From: Mycobacterium sp. PO1
GTDB taxonomy: Bacteria > Actinomycetota > Actinomycetes > Mycobacteriales > Mycobacteriaceae
Length of the DNA: 64,000 nucleotides
Direction of reading: 5' to 3'
Assembly (NCBI RefSeq): GCF_017312405.1
Contig: NZ_BLTG01000046.1
Location: 1-64,000, forward strand
Shown: one piece after another, positions 50,379-60,471 of the stretch
How positions within the stretch are numbered: position 1 is the first letter of the stretch
How the letters are laid out: every line of letters begins with the position of its first letter
Notes under the pieces: generated by a model
What the model was told of the DNA's origin: nothing
Databases searched by the model: none
What the model saw: only the letters and a program-made list of their open reading frames with translations
Position numbers and translations under genes: made by a program

Positions 50379-51725
50379 CTAGGACACCAGGGCGGACTCG
50401 GGGGCCTTGTCGAAGGCGTCGTCGATGAGCACGACCGCGCGATCCGCGCGTTCGATGAGCGAGCAGGCGATGGAGGCCCGGTAGCCGGAACCGCAGTGCA
50501 CCCAGACTTCACCGGCCGGCACCTCGTCGCGGCGGGCGAGCAGCTCGTGCAGCGGAATGTTGAGCGCGCCGCGGATGTGGCCGCCGTCGAATTCAGTCGT
50601 CTGGCGCACGTCGAGAACGGTCACCTCGTCGCGGTCCAGCGCGCCCGCGAGGTCGTCGAACGCGGCCACTCGATAGCTCTGCAGTGCTTCACCGCCGGCC
50701 AGCGCGGAGATGTCACCGGCGGCGGAACCGGTGACGTTGTCGACTCCGATGCGGGCCAGTTCCCTTCTCGCCGAGAGAATCTGGTCGCGATCCTCACCGA
50801 CCAGGGTCATCGGGGCACCCCAGCGGTACAGCCAGCCGAGATACGTCGCGAACTGTGTGGACAACTCGAAGCCGAAGGTTCCGGCGAGATGGCCGGCCGC
50901 GAAGGCGGTGCGGCTGCGCAGGTCGACCACCCATTCGCCGGAATCGATGCGGCGGCGCAGCTCTGCCGGGTCCACCGGTTCGGGCAGGGACAGGTCGACG
51001 GGAGCAGGACCTTCGGTGTTGATGACGCCCATGTGCGCGTAGTAGGCCGGATACGCGCCCAGACCGGCCAGCAGTTGGTCGACATAGGTCTGCTCGTCGT
51101 TGGTCAGGGCCGGATTGTTCTGCCGCTCGTCGCCGATGGTCGAGCTGTCGCCGCTGGCCGGCGTCGCCGAACAGAAGCTGCCGAAACCGTGGGTCGGATA
51201 GACCTCGACGTCGTCGCCGAGTTCGTGGGCCAGCCGGCGCACCGAGTGGTACTGCGCGTGAGTGAGCTCGACGGTGTCGTCGTCGTCGACCAGATCGGTT
51301 CGCCCGGTCGTGCCGTGCAGCATCGAGCCGCCGGTGAACACCCCGACGGCCGAACCCGACACGTCGCGGAGGACATAGCTCACGTGCGTGTGCGTGTGGC
51401 CCGGGGTGTGCAGCACCGCAAAGCTCATCGGGCCGACGTCGACGACGTCTCCGTCGCTCACCGCCCGGCGGGTGAACCCCACGTCATCGCCGTCCGCGAC
51501 GACGTATTCGGCGCCGAGGGTGCGGGCGAGTTCCAGGCCGCCGGTCACGTAGTCGTTGTGGATGTGGGTCTCCAGAACGTGGGTGATCGAGACGCCCTTC
51601 TCGTCGGCGAGGTCGAGGACGCGGTCGATGTCGCGTTGCGGATCGATCACCGCGGCGCGCCCTTCGGCGCTGACCAGATAGCTGCGGTCGCCCAGGCCGG
51701 ATGTCTCGATGATGGTCACGTCCAT
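50379..51725 (-). CDS. MBL-fold hydrolase with rhodanese domains (persulfide dioxygenase-like)
   Basis: A 448-residue fusion. The metallo-beta-lactamase domain has THIHNDYVTGG (His54, His56, Asp58), HTPGHTHTH (His110), GRTDL (Asp144) and PTHGFGSFC (His179), the ETHE1-like mononuclear iron ligands. A first rhodanese-like domain lacks a catalytic cysteine. The second has it at Cys411 in VWVHCGSGYRAS. Such fusions oxidise glutathione or low-thiol persulfide and move sulfane sulfur. With the TauE-type exporter upstream (63-bp gap) it suggests sulfide detoxification. ATG at 51725. Confidence 0.87.
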   Translation of the reverse strand: MDVTIIETSGLGDRSYLVSAEGRAAVIDPQRDIDRVLDLADEKGVSITHVLETHIHNDYVTGGLELARTLGAEYVVADGDDVGFTRRAVSDGDVVDVGPMSFAVLHTPGHTHTHVSYVLRDVSGSAVGVFTGGSMLHGTTGRTDLVDDDDTVELTHAQYHSVRRLAHELGDDVEVYPTHGFGSFCSATPASGDSSTIGDERQNNPALTNDEQTYVDQLLAGLGAYPAYYAHMGVINTEGPAPVDLSLPEPVDPAELRRRIDSGEWVVDLRSRTAFAAGHLAGTFGFELSTQFATYLGWLYRWGAPMTLVGEDRDQILSARRELARIGVDNVTGSAAGDISALAGGEALQSYRVAAFDDLAGALDRDEVTVLDVRQTTEFDGGHIRGALNIPLHELLARRDEVPAGEVWVHCGSGYRASIACSLIERADRAVVLIDDAFDKAPESALVS

Positions 51726-51788
51726 GGTGTTCCTCCCGTGTGATGGTTGGTGTCGGATCGGTGCAATTGGGGTCAGTGCGGTCGGGGG

Positions 51789-52562
51789 TCAGTGCAGCCA
51801 GATCGTGTCGACGACGACGAAGGTCGCGACGGCGAAGACCAGGTAGGCGAACCAGCGTTGCAACCGTTCGGTCTGCAGGCGGGTGGCCAGCGACCCGGCG
51901 ATCAGCGAGCAGACCGTGGCGGCGCCGGCGAACGACGCGGTGACGGCCCAGTCGATCTGCAGGCCCTGCAGGTGGGACAGGAACCCGGCTGCGGAGTTGA
52001 CGACGATGATCAGCAGTGAGGTGCCCACGGCGATCGTCATGTCCACCCCGAGCGCGATGACCAGTGCGGGGATGATCAGGAACCCCCCGCCGACCCCGAA
52101 CAGTCCGGTGAGCACACCGACCAGTGCGCCGGCCGGGATGGATCGCGGAGCGCATCGGCGCCAGTCGATGCCGTCCTGGCCGACGTCACAGGCGGTGCCG
52201 GTGCTCGCGGTGTCCTTGAGCATCCGCGCCCCGGCCAGCACCATGACCGCGGCGAAGCCGATCAGCAGCGCACTCTGGGGCAGGCGTGTGCTGATCGCGG
52301 TCCCGGCGAACGTCGCCGGAATGCCTGCGGCGGCGAACACCGCAGCCAGGCGCCACTGCACCTGTCCGGCGCGGATGCGCGGCACGGCCCCCACCGCCGA
52401 GGCCACCCCCACGACCAGCAGCGAGATCGGGATCGCCTGGCGCATGTCCAGGCCGACCGCGTAGACCAGGGCGGGGACCGCCAGGATCGACCCACCGCCG
52501 CCGAGTAGGCCCAGCAGCACCCCGATCAGCGCCCCGAAGCCGAGGGCGACGGCGAGCGTCAT
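51789..52562 (-). CDS. Sulfite exporter TauE/SafE family membrane protein
   Basis: A 257-residue transporter with about eight helices in two related halves, each with the family glycine motif: GALIGVLLGLLGGGGSILAV near the N-terminus and GALVGVLTGLFGVGGGFLII in the middle. It is thought to export sulfite, thiosulfate or organosulfonates. ATG at 52562. It lies directly downstream of a GC-flanked palindrome (52618-52639) of CsoR/CstR type and upstream of the MBL-rhodanese gene. Confidence 0.9.
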   Translation of the reverse strand: MTLAVALGFGALIGVLLGLLGGGGSILAVPALVYAVGLDMRQAIPISLLVVGVASAVGAVPRIRAGQVQWRLAAVFAAAGIPATFAGTAISTRLPQSALLIGFAAVMVLAGARMLKDTASTGTACDVGQDGIDWRRCAPRSIPAGALVGVLTGLFGVGGGFLIIPALVIALGVDMTIAVGTSLLIIVVNSAAGFLSHLQGLQIDWAVTASFAGAATVCSLIAGSLATRLQTERLQRWFAYLVFAVATFVVVDTIWLH

Positions 52563-52617
52563 ACCGGTGTGCCTCCTTGTCCGTTCGACGGCCGCGGTGC
52601 GGATGCCTGCCCGCTTC

Positions 52618-52639
52618 AAATACACCCCATGGGGTATTT
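52618..52639. promoter_or_regulatory. CsoR/CstR-like palindromic operator upstream of tauE
   Basis: AAATA and TATTT arms flank the palindrome CCCCATGGGG (52625-52634), with two extra bases (CA) on one side. ATACCCC-GGGGTAT type sites bind the CsoR family, including the persulfide sensor CstR, which controls TauE, rhodanese and persulfide dioxygenase genes in Firmicutes. No CsoR gene is present in the window. Confidence 0.6.
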
Positions 52640-52805
52640 CTAAACATACGGGGGACCGTTGGCGGCATCACCACCGCCGTCGGGCAGGAGTCATCGGCCA
52701 CGCCCGAACACACCTGAACACGGGCATGACGGCGCGCGGGACTGCTCGGAGGAGGGGGCGCTGCACGACGTCAGCGCTGGAGGGAAGCTGGAGGAGGCGG
52801 GTGAA

Positions 52806-53645
52806 TCAGGCGCCGGTATAGGTTTCCGGATCCGGACGGAACCGGGTGCCGTTGTCGAGGCCGTTCAACGACGCCATCTGGTCGTCGGTCAGTTCGAACC
52901 CGAAGACGTCCAGGTTGGAAGCGATCCGCTCCGGCGAGGAAGACCGGGGAATGACGACGTTGCCGAGTTGCAGGCTCCACCGGATGAGCACCTGCGCCGG
53001 GGTCTTGTCCTGGGCCTCGGCGATCGCTGTGACGGCAGGGTTGGACAGCAGATTGCCCACACCCAGCGGGCCGTAGGCCTCGGTGGTGATGCCGTTCTCG
53101 GCGTTCACGGCCCGCAGTTCGGCCTGGTTCAGCAGCGGGTGGAGCTCGATCTGGTTGACCGCCGGGGTGAAGAACGACAGCGCGATGAGATCCTCGAGGT
53201 GCTGGGCGTGGGAGTTGCACACGCCGATCGAACGGGAATGACCGTCCTCCTTGGCGCGCATCAGTCCGCCCCAGCTGTCGATGTATTTGCCGTGCTCACC
53301 GCCCGGCCAGTGGATCAGGTACAGGTCGACGTAGTCGAGGCCGAGACGTTCCAGGCTGCGCCGGAGCGCGTCCTGCGAGGACTGGAAACCCTGATCCTCG
53401 GTGGCCAGCTTGGTGGTGATGAACAACTCGTCGCGGGCGATGCCCGATGCCGCGACCGCGCGACCCACGGCCGCCTCGTTGCCGTAGGCGGCGGCGGTGT
53501 CGATCATCCGGTAGCCGGCCTCCAGCGCGGCCGACACCGCCTGCTCGGTCTCCGCCTCGGACAGTTCACCCACTCCGAGGCCGATGACCGGCATCGTGTT
53601 GTCGTCGTTGAGTGTGACGGTGGGGATTGCTGCCGCCGAGGTCAT
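52806..53645 (-). CDS. Aldo/keto reductase (Rv2971-like)
   Basis: A 279-residue NADPH-dependent reductase with the AKR tetrad: Asp and Tyr in [15 protein letters not shown], Lys in [11 protein letters not shown] and His in [10 protein letters not shown], plus the NADP-binding [16 protein letters not shown]. Mycobacterial relatives detoxify dicarbonyls such as methylglyoxal. ATG at 53645. It is divergent from lipN across 196 bp. The 243 bp to the tauE start hold only the operator and no gene. Confidence 0.92.
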   Translation of the reverse strand: MTSAAAIPTVTLNDDNTMPVIGLGVGELSEAETEQAVSAALEAGYRMIDTAAAYGNEAAVGRAVAASGIARDELFITTKLATEDQGFQSSQDALRRSLERLGLDYVDLYLIHWPGGEHGKYIDSWGGLMRAKEDGHSRSIGVCNSHAQHLEDLIALSFFTPAVNQIELHPLLNQAELRAVNAENGITTEAYGPLGVGNLLSNPAVTAIAEAQDKTPAQVLIRWSLQLGNVVIPRSSSPERIASNLDVFGFELTDDQMASLNGLDNGTRFRPDPETYTGA

Positions 53646-53841
53646 GTCACCTGCCCTGCTGAAGTGGATGCTCGTAGGTGGCCCCGGCGTTCACCCGCAG
53701 TGGGTCCGGAGTCACGATTTCGCCGTTGACTATATTGCCGCCACCGATGGTCACCTAATCTGCTTCGGGATCGGACCCAACTGCTGTCGGCGCCACCAGG
53801 GCGCGACCTGCCCGGGTCCGGGTGAGACAGATGGAGCACAC

Positions 53842-54942
53842 ATGACGCAGACGAGTATCGCGCCGACGCAGCGCCCGAAGATCCGCACCGTCGACGTCGT
53901 CGCCAACAAGGTTGCGGGCGTGACCCTGCGCGCGCTGCCGCACATACCCGACCGGATCAAGCGGTTGCTGATGGGTGGGCGGTCGATCACCCTCGACGGC
54001 AACACCCTCGACGTCACCCTGCAGCTGATGCTCGCCGGCCAGCGGGCGCTGGGACTCGACGGGCTGGTCGGCGACGACGATCACGTCACCGCGCGGGCCC
54101 AGCTCGAGCTGCTGGCCGCCAGTTTCGCCGAGCGCATCCCGGTCACATCGGTGACCGACATCGAGGTGGACGGTGCCGCCGGACCGGTCCGGGCCCGGCA
54201 CTATCGCCCCGCCGAATCCGGCGCCCCGCTGCTGGTGTTCTTCCACGGCGGCGGACACGTGATGGGCAGTCTCGACACCCACGACGACCTGTGCCGTGAG
54301 ATCTGTCGCGCCGGTGGTCTGCACGTGGTCTCCGTCGACTACCGCCTGGCGCCCGAGCATCCGGCCCCGGCCGGAGCCGAGGACGCCTACGCCGCGTACC
54401 TGTGGGCGCGCGAGCACGCCGCCGAGCTGGGCGCCGATCCGCACCGAGTCGCCGTCGGAGGCGACAGTGCCGGGGCGAACCTGGCGGCGTTGGCGTCGCT
54501 GCGGGCGCGCGACGAGGGGGTGTCGCCCCCGAGTCTGCAGGTGCTGTTGTATCCGGTGACCGACTACGAAAGCCAGACCAGGTCCAAGACCCTGTTCGCC
54601 CGCGGGTTCTTCCTCACCCGCCGCGACATCGCCTGGTTCAAGGAGCGGTTTCTCGGCGGCTCCCGGTTCGACGCCACCGCCCCGGAGGTGTCCCCGCTGC
54701 TCGTCGACGATCTCTCGGGCCTGGCCCCGGCGCTGGTGGTCACCGCCGGCTTCGACCCGCTGCGTGACGAGGGCAGGCAGTACGCCGACGCGATGCGCGC
54801 GGCGGGCACCGCGGTGGACTACCGCGAGTACGGGCCGGTCGTGCACGGCTTCGCCAACTTCTTCACCCTCGGTGGGGCGAGTGCGACCGCCACCTCGGAG
54901 GTCATCTCGGCCATCCGCGCGCATTTGACCCGCGCCGGCTAA
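53842..54942 (+). CDS. lipN: LipN-like alpha/beta-hydrolase esterase
   Basis: Hormone-sensitive-lipase family esterase of 366 aa. The oxyanion motif is LLVFFHGGGHVMGSLDTHDD, the nucleophile is Ser in VGGDSAGANLAAL, and the acid and base are in VTAGFDPLRDEG and VVHGFANFF. A roughly 100-residue N-terminal cap precedes the fold. It corresponds to Rv2970c (LipN), a cytosolic carboxylesterase acting on short acyl chains. ATG at 53842; the frame extends upstream but without coding character. Confidence 0.9.
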   Translation: MTQTSIAPTQRPKIRTVDVVANKVAGVTLRALPHIPDRIKRLLMGGRSITLDGNTLDVTLQLMLAGQRALGLDGLVGDDDHVTARAQLELLAASFAERIPVTSVTDIEVDGAAGPVRARHYRPAESGAPLLVFFHGGGHVMGSLDTHDDLCREICRAGGLHVVSVDYRLAPEHPAPAGAEDAYAAYLWAREHAAELGADPHRVAVGGDSAGANLAALASLRARDEGVSPPSLQVLLYPVTDYESQTRSKTLFARGFFLTRRDIAWFKERFLGGSRFDATAPEVSPLLVDDLSGLAPALVVTAGFDPLRDEGRQYADAMRAAGTAVDYREYGPVVHGFANFFTLGGASATATSEVISAIRAHLTRAG

Positions 54943-54973
54943 ACCCGCGTTTGCGCGCCGGTACGCTGTGTCC

Positions 54974-55741
54974 GTGGCCTCCAAACCCAAGAAGAACGCG
55001 CGGTACGACCTGAAGGCAGCGGACCGGAAGCGCAACCTGTTCGTGCAGATCGGGCTGACCTCGGTCGTGGTGCTGTTCGCCGCCGCGCTCATCCTCTACA
55101 TCCTGATGTCGGCGGACGACAAGCCCACCGCGGGCGAGACCAAGTCGGTGCGCGTGGCGTCCAACAGCGTGATCACCAAGGAGGGCACCGACGAGCCCAA
55201 GGCCGTCATCTCGCTGTACGAGGACGCGTTGTGCCCGCACTGCGCGGCGCTGGAGCAGCAGTTCGGTCCGACCCTGGCCAACATCGCCGACTCGGGCGCG
55301 GCGGCCGTCGACTACTACATGGTCGGCATCCTGGACCGCCCGCAGAACAACAACTATCCGTCGCGAGCCGGTGGGGCCGCCTACTGCGTGGCCGACGAAT
55401 CGGTCGACGCCTTCAAGCGCTTCCACTCCGCGCTGTTCGCGCAGCAACCCAGCGAGATGGGAACTTCCTACCCGGACAACGCGCAATTGGTCGAACTGGC
55501 CCGCCAGGCCGGCGCCTCGGGCAACGTCCCCGAATGCATCAACAAGGGCACCTACGTCGACATGGTCGCCGGCATGGCGGGCGCCACCGGCATCAAGGCC
55601 ACCCCGACGCTGCGCATCAACGGCGAGGAATACCAGTACAGCACCCCCGAGGCGCTGGTCGCCAAGATCGAAGAGATCGTCGGTGACGTGCCCGGCCTCC
55701 AGGCGGCGCCGCCCGCGCAGGCGCCCACCCCGGCGTCATGA
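54974..55741 (+). CDS. Membrane-anchored DsbA-like thiol oxidase (Rv2969c-like)
   Basis: A 255-residue protein with a basic N-terminus, one transmembrane helix (about residues 25-46, VQIGLTSVVVLFAAALILYI) and an extracytoplasmic thioredoxin/DsbA domain. The active site is CPHC in SLYEDALCPHCAALE, the cis-proline loop GIKATPTLRING. Additional Cys residues (AAYCVAD and VPECIN) may form a structural disulfide. It introduces disulfides into exported proteins. GTG at 54974 or 54968. The stop overlaps the VKOR start by 4 bp, its redox partner. Confidence 0.9.
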   Translation: MASKPKKNARYDLKAADRKRNLFVQIGLTSVVVLFAAALILYILMSADDKPTAGETKSVRVASNSVITKEGTDEPKAVISLYEDALCPHCAALEQQFGPTLANIADSGAAAVDYYMVGILDRPQNNNYPSRAGGAAYCVADESVDAFKRFHSALFAQQPSEMGTSYPDNAQLVELARQAGASGNVPECINKGTYVDMVAGMAGATGIKATPTLRINGEEYQYSTPEALVAKIEEIVGDVPGLQAAPPAQAPTPAS

Positions 55742-56370
55742 CCGTCACCGCGGACCCGGTGGGCCAGGACGCCCCGTCCAGCGGCCGGGCGGGCGGGGTC
55801 GCGGTTCCGCGCAGTAGCGCGCTGTGGGTGCTGATCGCCGGATTCGTCGGGCTGGCAGCGGCGCTGACGCTGACGATCGAGAAGATCGAACTGCTCATCA
55901 ACCCCGACTATGTGCCGACCTGCAGCATCAACCCGGTGCTGTCCTGCGGATCGGTGATGACCACCCCGCAGGCATCGCTGTTCGGCTTCCCCAATCCGCT
56001 CATCGGGATCGTGTCCTTCGCCGTGGTCCTCGTCACCGGCGTCCTGGCCGTCGGGCGGGTGCGGTTGCCCCGCTGGTACTGGGCGGGCCTGACCGTCGGC
56101 ACCCTGGCGGGCACCGTCTTCGTGCACTGGCTGATCTTCCAGAGCCTCTACCGCATCGGCGCGCTGTGCCCGTACTGCATGGTGGTGTGGGCGGTGACCA
56201 TCCCGCTACTCGTGGTGACCGCCGGCATCGCGTTGGCCCCCCAGCGCAGCGGTTCACGCCTGGTCAGAACGCTGTACAGCTGGCGCTGGTCGGTCGTGAC
56301 GCTGTGGTTCGCCGCGGTCGTGCTGCTGATCCTCGTCCGGTTCTGGAATTACTGGTCGACCCTTCTCTGA
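55738..56370 (+). CDS. Vitamin K epoxide reductase family protein (VKOR)
   Basis: Integral membrane protein (210 aa, about five helices) that reoxidises DsbA and passes electrons to menaquinone. The essential cysteines are all visible: the loop pair in TCSINPVLSCGSVM and the quinone-site CxxC in ALCPYCMVVW, with conserved FGFPNPLIGI. Equivalent to Rv2968c. ATG overlaps the dsbA-like gene, so the oxidase and its recycling enzyme are made together. Confidence 0.93.
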   Translation: MTVTADPVGQDAPSSGRAGGVAVPRSSALWVLIAGFVGLAAALTLTIEKIELLINPDYVPTCSINPVLSCGSVMTTPQASLFGFPNPLIGIVSFAVVLVTGVLAVGRVRLPRWYWAGLTVGTLAGTVFVHWLIFQSLYRIGALCPYCMVVWAVTIPLLVVTAGIALAPQRSGSRLVRTLYSWRWSVVTLWFAAVVLLILVRFWNYWSTLL

Positions 56371-56402
56371 CCTGCACGTGGCCGATGCGGTTAGGGTGAA
56401 CC

Positions 56403-59400
56403 GTGGCCGGTCAGAACTCTTCGATCTCCAAAGTCCTGGTAGCCAACCGCGGTGAGATCGCGATCCGTGCTTTTCGCGCGGCCTACGAGATGGGCATCGA
56501 CACCGTCGCGGTGTACCCGTACGAGGACCGCAACTCGCTGCACCGGTTGAAAGCCGACGAGTCATATCAGATCGGCGAGACGGGTCATCCCGTCCGGGCC
56601 TATCTGTCGGTCTCGGAGATCATGCGGGTGGCTCTGGAAGCCGGGTGCGACGCTGTCTACCCCGGTTACGGATTCCTCTCGGAGAACCCGGAACTCGCCG
56701 CGGCCTGCGCGCAGGCCGGTATCACGTTCGTCGGCCCCAGCGCCGCGGTGCTCGAGCTGACCGGCAACAAGGCCCGCGCCATCGCGGCCGCCCGGGATGC
56801 CGGGTTGCCCGTGCTGGCCTCGTCGGAGCCGTCGGCCTCGGTGGACGACCTGGTGGCAGCCGCCGAAGGGATGGAGTTCCCGCTGTTCGTCAAGGCGGTG
56901 TCGGGCGGCGGCGGGCGCGGCATGCGCCGGGTGGCCGATCGCGCCGCGCTGCCCGAAGCGGTGGAGGCCGCCAGCCGGGAAGCCGAATCGGCGTTCGGCG
57001 ACCCGATGGTCTATCTCGAGCAGGCGGTGCTGAACCCCCGTCACATCGAGGTGCAGATCCTGGCCGACGCCGACGGCAACGTGATGCATCTGTTCGAGCG
57101 GGACTGCAGCGTGCAACGCCGCCATCAGAAGGTGATCGAGCTGGCCCCGGCGCCGAACCTGTCCGAGGAACTGCGCACCAGGATCTGCCAGGACGCGGTG
57201 GCGTTCGCCCGCCAGATCGACTACACCTGCGCGGGCACGGTCGAGTTCCTGCTCGACGAGCGCGGGCATCACGTGTTCATCGAGTGCAATCCGCGGATCC
57301 AGGTGGAGCACACCGTCACCGAGGAGATCACCGACGTCGACCTGGTCTCCAGCCAGCTGCGTCTGGCATCGGGGGAGACGCTGGCGGATCTGGGCCTGTC
57401 CCAGGAGGGGATGCGGATCCGCGGGGCGGCCATGCAGTGCCGCATCACCACCGAGGACCCGACGAACGGGTTCCGTCCCGACACCGGCCGGATCACCGCC
57501 TACCGGTCGCCGGGAGGCGCCGGTATCCGCCTGGACGGCGGGGCGGTGCTGGGCGGGGAGATCGGCGCCCACTTCGACTCGATGCTGGTCAAACTCACCT
57601 GCCGGGGCCGCGACTTCGGCACTGCGGTCGCGCGTGCGCACCGCGCGCTGGCCGAGTTCCGCATCCGCGGGGTCTCGACGAACATCCCGTTCCTGCAGGC
57701 CGTCATCGACGACCCCGACTTCCGGGCCGGACGGGTGACCACGTCGTTCATCGACGAACGGCCCTACCTGCTGACGGCGCGCTCCCCGGCAGACCGCGGC
57801 ACCAGGATACTGAACTACCTGGCCGATGTGACCGTCAACCAGCCGCACGGGCCGCGGCCGTCGACGGTCTATCCGCACGACAAGCTGCCCCAGATCGATC
57901 TGGACGCGATGCCGCCGCGGGGCAGCAAGCATCTGCTGACCGAGGTGGGTCCTGAGGCGTTCGCGCGCTGGATGCGGGAATCCAAGGCGATCGGGGTGAC
58001 CGACACGACGTTCCGAGATGCGCACCAGTCGCTGCTGGCCACCCGGGTGCGTACGTCGGGACTGCTGATGGTCGCGCCCTACATCGCGCGGATGACGCCG
58101 CAGCTGCTGTCGATCGAGTGCTGGGGCGGGGCGACCTACGACGTCGCGCTGCGGTTCCTCAAGGAAGACCCGTGGGAGCGCTTGGCGGCGCTGCGCGAGG
58201 CCGTGCCCAACATCTGTCTGCAGATGCTGCTGCGGGGACGCAACACCGTCGGTTACACGCCGTATCCGGAGTCGGTGACCCACGCCTTCGTGCAGGAGGC
58301 CACGGCGACGGGCATCGACATCTACCGGATCTTCGATGCGCTCAACAACGTCGACTCGATGCGGCCGGCGATCGATGCGGTGCGCGAGACCGGCACCGCG
58401 GTGGCCGAAGTCGCGATGTCGTACACCGGTGACCTGTCGGACCCGGGGGAGAATCTCTACACGCTGGACTATTACCTCAAGCTCGCCGAGCAGATCGTCG
58501 ACGCCGGCGCGCATGTGCTGGCGATCAAGGACATGGCGGGTCTGCTGCGCCCGCAGGCCGCCGCCACGCTGGTCGGGGCGCTGCGCAGCAGGTTCGACCT
58601 GCCGGTGCACGTGCACACCCACGACACCCCGGGCGGGCAGTTGGCCACCTATCTGGCGGCCTGGCAGGCCGGGGCGAACGCCGTCGACGGGGCGTCGGCG
58701 TCGCTGGCGGGGACGACGAGCCAGCCGGCGTTGAGTTCCATCGTCGCCGCGTCTGCTCACACCGAATACGACTCGGGGCTGTCGTTGTCGGCGGTCTGTG
58801 ACCTGGAGCCGTACTGGGAGGCGCTGCGAAAGGTGTACGCGCCGTTCGAGTCCGGGCTGCCCGCCCCGACGGGCCGGGTGTATCACCACGAGATCCCCGG
58901 CGGGCAGCTGTCGAATCTGCGTCAGCAAGCCATCGCGCTGGGTCTCGGTGACCGCTTCGAGGAGGTCGAGGCGGCCTACGCCGGGGCGGACCGGATCCTG
59001 GGCCGGCTGGTCAAGGTGACGCCGTCGTCCAAGGTGGTCGGTGATCTGGCGCTGGCGCTCGTCGGCGCGGGCATCAGCGCCGACGAGTTCGCCGCCGACC
59101 CTGCGCGTTTCGACATCCCGGACTCGGTGATCGGCTTCCTGCGCGGGGAGCTGGGTGATCCGCCCGGTGGCTGGCCCGAGCCGTTGCGCAGCAAGGCGCT
59201 GGCGGGCCGGGCGCCGGCCAAACCGCAGGAGGAGCTGTCCGCCGAGGACACCGAGGCGCTCAGCCAGTCCGGTCCGGTCCGTCAGGCCACGCTGAACCGG
59301 CTGCTGTTCCCCGGTCCGACAAAGGAATTCGAGGCCCACCGGGAGCTCTACGGAGACACCTCGAGCCTGTCGGCCAACCAGTTCTTCTACGGCCTGCGCC

Positions 59401-59852
59401 ACGGCGACGAACATCGTGTCACCCTCGAACGCGGTGTCCAGCTGCTCATCGGTCTGGAGGCGATCTCCGACCCCGACGAGCGGGGTATGCGCACGGTGAT
59501 GTGCATCATCAACGGCCAGCTGCGCCCCGTCGTGGTGCGCGACCGCAGCATCGCCAGCGACGTTCCCGCCGCCGAGAAGGCCGACCGGACCAACCCCGAC
59601 CACGTCGCCGCCCCGTTCGCCGGGGTGGTCACGGTCAGCGTCAGCGAGGGCGAGTCGGTCCAGGCGGGCCAGACCATCGCCACGATCGAGGCGATGAAGA
59701 TGGAGGCTGCGATCACCGCTCCCAAGGCCGGTTCGGTCGCTCGGGTGGCCGTGTCGGCCACCGCCCAGGTCGAGGGCGGGGACCTGCTGGTGGTGGTCGA
59801 CAGCGATGGGTCCACGCGCGACGCGCAGGCGACGACCGGGGGATCAGCCTGA
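56403..59852 (+). CDS. pyc: Pyruvate carboxylase
   Basis: Anaplerotic, biotin-dependent enzyme making oxaloacetate from pyruvate. The single 1149-residue chain has biotin carboxylase ([50 protein letters not shown]), carboxyltransferase ([38 protein letters not shown]) and C-terminal biotin carrier (EAMKMEA, biotin Lys1099) domains. GTG at 56403 after AGGG. Also called pca in M. tuberculosis (Rv2967c). rsmD begins inside its stop codon. Confidence 0.97.
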   Translation: MAGQNSSISKVLVANRGEIAIRAFRAAYEMGIDTVAVYPYEDRNSLHRLKADESYQIGETGHPVRAYLSVSEIMRVALEAGCDAVYPGYGFLSENPELAAACAQAGITFVGPSAAVLELTGNKARAIAAARDAGLPVLASSEPSASVDDLVAAAEGMEFPLFVKAVSGGGGRGMRRVADRAALPEAVEAASREAESAFGDPMVYLEQAVLNPRHIEVQILADADGNVMHLFERDCSVQRRHQKVIELAPAPNLSEELRTRICQDAVAFARQIDYTCAGTVEFLLDERGHHVFIECNPRIQVEHTVTEEITDVDLVSSQLRLASGETLADLGLSQEGMRIRGAAMQCRITTEDPTNGFRPDTGRITAYRSPGGAGIRLDGGAVLGGEIGAHFDSMLVKLTCRGRDFGTAVARAHRALAEFRIRGVSTNIPFLQAVIDDPDFRAGRVTTSFIDERPYLLTARSPADRGTRILNYLADVTVNQPHGPRPSTVYPHDKLPQIDLDAMPPRGSKHLLTEVGPEAFARWMRESKAIGVTDTTFRDAHQSLLATRVRTSGLLMVAPYIARMTPQLLSIECWGGATYDVALRFLKEDPWERLAALREAVPNICLQMLLRGRNTVGYTPYPESVTHAFVQEATATGIDIYRIFDALNNVDSMRPAIDAVRETGTAVAEVAMSYTGDLSDPGENLYTLDYYLKLAEQIVDAGAHVLAIKDMAGLLRPQAAATLVGALRSRFDLPVHVHTHDTPGGQLATYLAAWQAGANAVDGASASLAGTTSQPALSSIVAASAHTEYDSGLSLSAVCDLEPYWEALRKVYAPFESGLPAPTGRVYHHEIPGGQLSNLRQQAIALGLGDRFEEVEAAYAGADRILGRLVKVTPSSKVVGDLALALVGAGISADEFAADPARFDIPDSVIGFLRGELGDPPGGWPEPLRSKALAGRAPAKPQEELSAEDTEALSQSGPVRQATLNRLLFPGPTKEFEAHRELYGDTSSLSANQFFYGLRHGDEHRVTLERGVQLLIGLEAISDPDERGMRTVMCIINGQLRPVVVRDRSIASDVPAAEKADRTNPDHVAAPFAGVVTVSVSEGESVQAGQTIATIEAMKMEAAITAPKAGSVARVAVSATAQVEGGDLLVVVDSDGSTRDAQATTGGSA

Positions 59853-60460
59853 CCCGCATCGTGGCCGGCAGCCTGGGCGGGCGTCGCATCGCGGTGCCGC
59901 AACAGCGGTCCGGGCTGGGGACCCGGCCCACCACCGACCGGGTGCGGGAGTCGCTGTTCAACATGCTGGCCGCGCGCATCGACTTCGCCGGCATTGCGGT
60001 GCTCGACCTGTATGCCGGGTCCGGCGCGCTCGGCCTGGAGGCGTTGTCGCGCGGCGCCGCCTCGGCGCTGTTCGTGGAATCTGACGCCAGGGCGGCTGCG
60101 GTGATCGAACGCAACATCGCCGCGCTGGGGGTCGACGGTGCGACGGTGCGCCGGTCGGCCGTGGCCGCGGCGTTGAGCACCGGGGCGCCTGTGCCCGTGG
60201 ACCTGGTGCTGGCCGACCCGCCCTATGAGGTCGAGGACGCGCAGGTGCTCGACATGCTGGCCGCGCTGGCGACCGGGCGGTGGGTCACCCCGGGCAGCGT
60301 GGTCGTCGTGGAGCGGTCGGCGTCAGGACCCGAGATCGCCTGGCCCGACGGCTGGACCCCGTGGCGGACCCGCCGCTACGGCGACACCCGTATCGAGCCC
60401 GCGCAACGGGACCGACGCGGCCTGTCGGGCACCCGGCCGGGCCGGGTGCCGCCCTGCTAG
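59849..60460 (+). CDS. rsmD: 16S rRNA (guanine(966)-N2)-methyltransferase, probable CTG start
   Basis: Methylates the 30S subunit. The 203-residue SAM enzyme shows [54 protein letters not shown] (SAM site) and the catalytic [13 protein letters not shown]. The conserved protein starts with TRI right after the initiator, and the codon there is CTG (59849), overlapping the pyc TGA as CTGA. The next legal start, GTG 59861, would remove four conserved residues. Non-canonical initiation is therefore likely. coaD follows 11 bp later. Confidence 0.9.
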   Translation: MTRIVAGSLGGRRIAVPQQRSGLGTRPTTDRVRESLFNMLAARIDFAGIAVLDLYAGSGALGLEALSRGAASALFVESDARAAAVIERNIAALGVDGATVRRSAVAAALSTGAPVPVDLVLADPPYEVEDAQVLDMLAALATGRWVTPGSVVVVERSASGPEIAWPDGWTPWRTRRYGDTRIEPAQRDRRGLSGTRPGRVPPC

Positions 60461-60471
60461 CGTCGCAATCC

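Noticed and set aside
52567..52821. An 84-codon frame between tauE and the aldo/keto reductase
   Set aside because: It is Arg-rich without a domain, runs over the operator palindrome and has no ribosome-binding site.
56562..59603. A 1013-codon open frame antisense to pyruvate carboxylase
   Set aside because: High GC keeps stop codons rare on the opposite strand. The product is Arg/His/Gln-rich with no domain, while the plus-strand pyc has all catalytic motifs.
60400..60460. Frameshift in the rsmD C-terminus
   Set aside because: The tail differs from the M. tuberculosis protein after GDTRIE, but the frame stays open to a normal stop near coaD and the catalytic motifs are all upstream, so divergence is the simpler reading.
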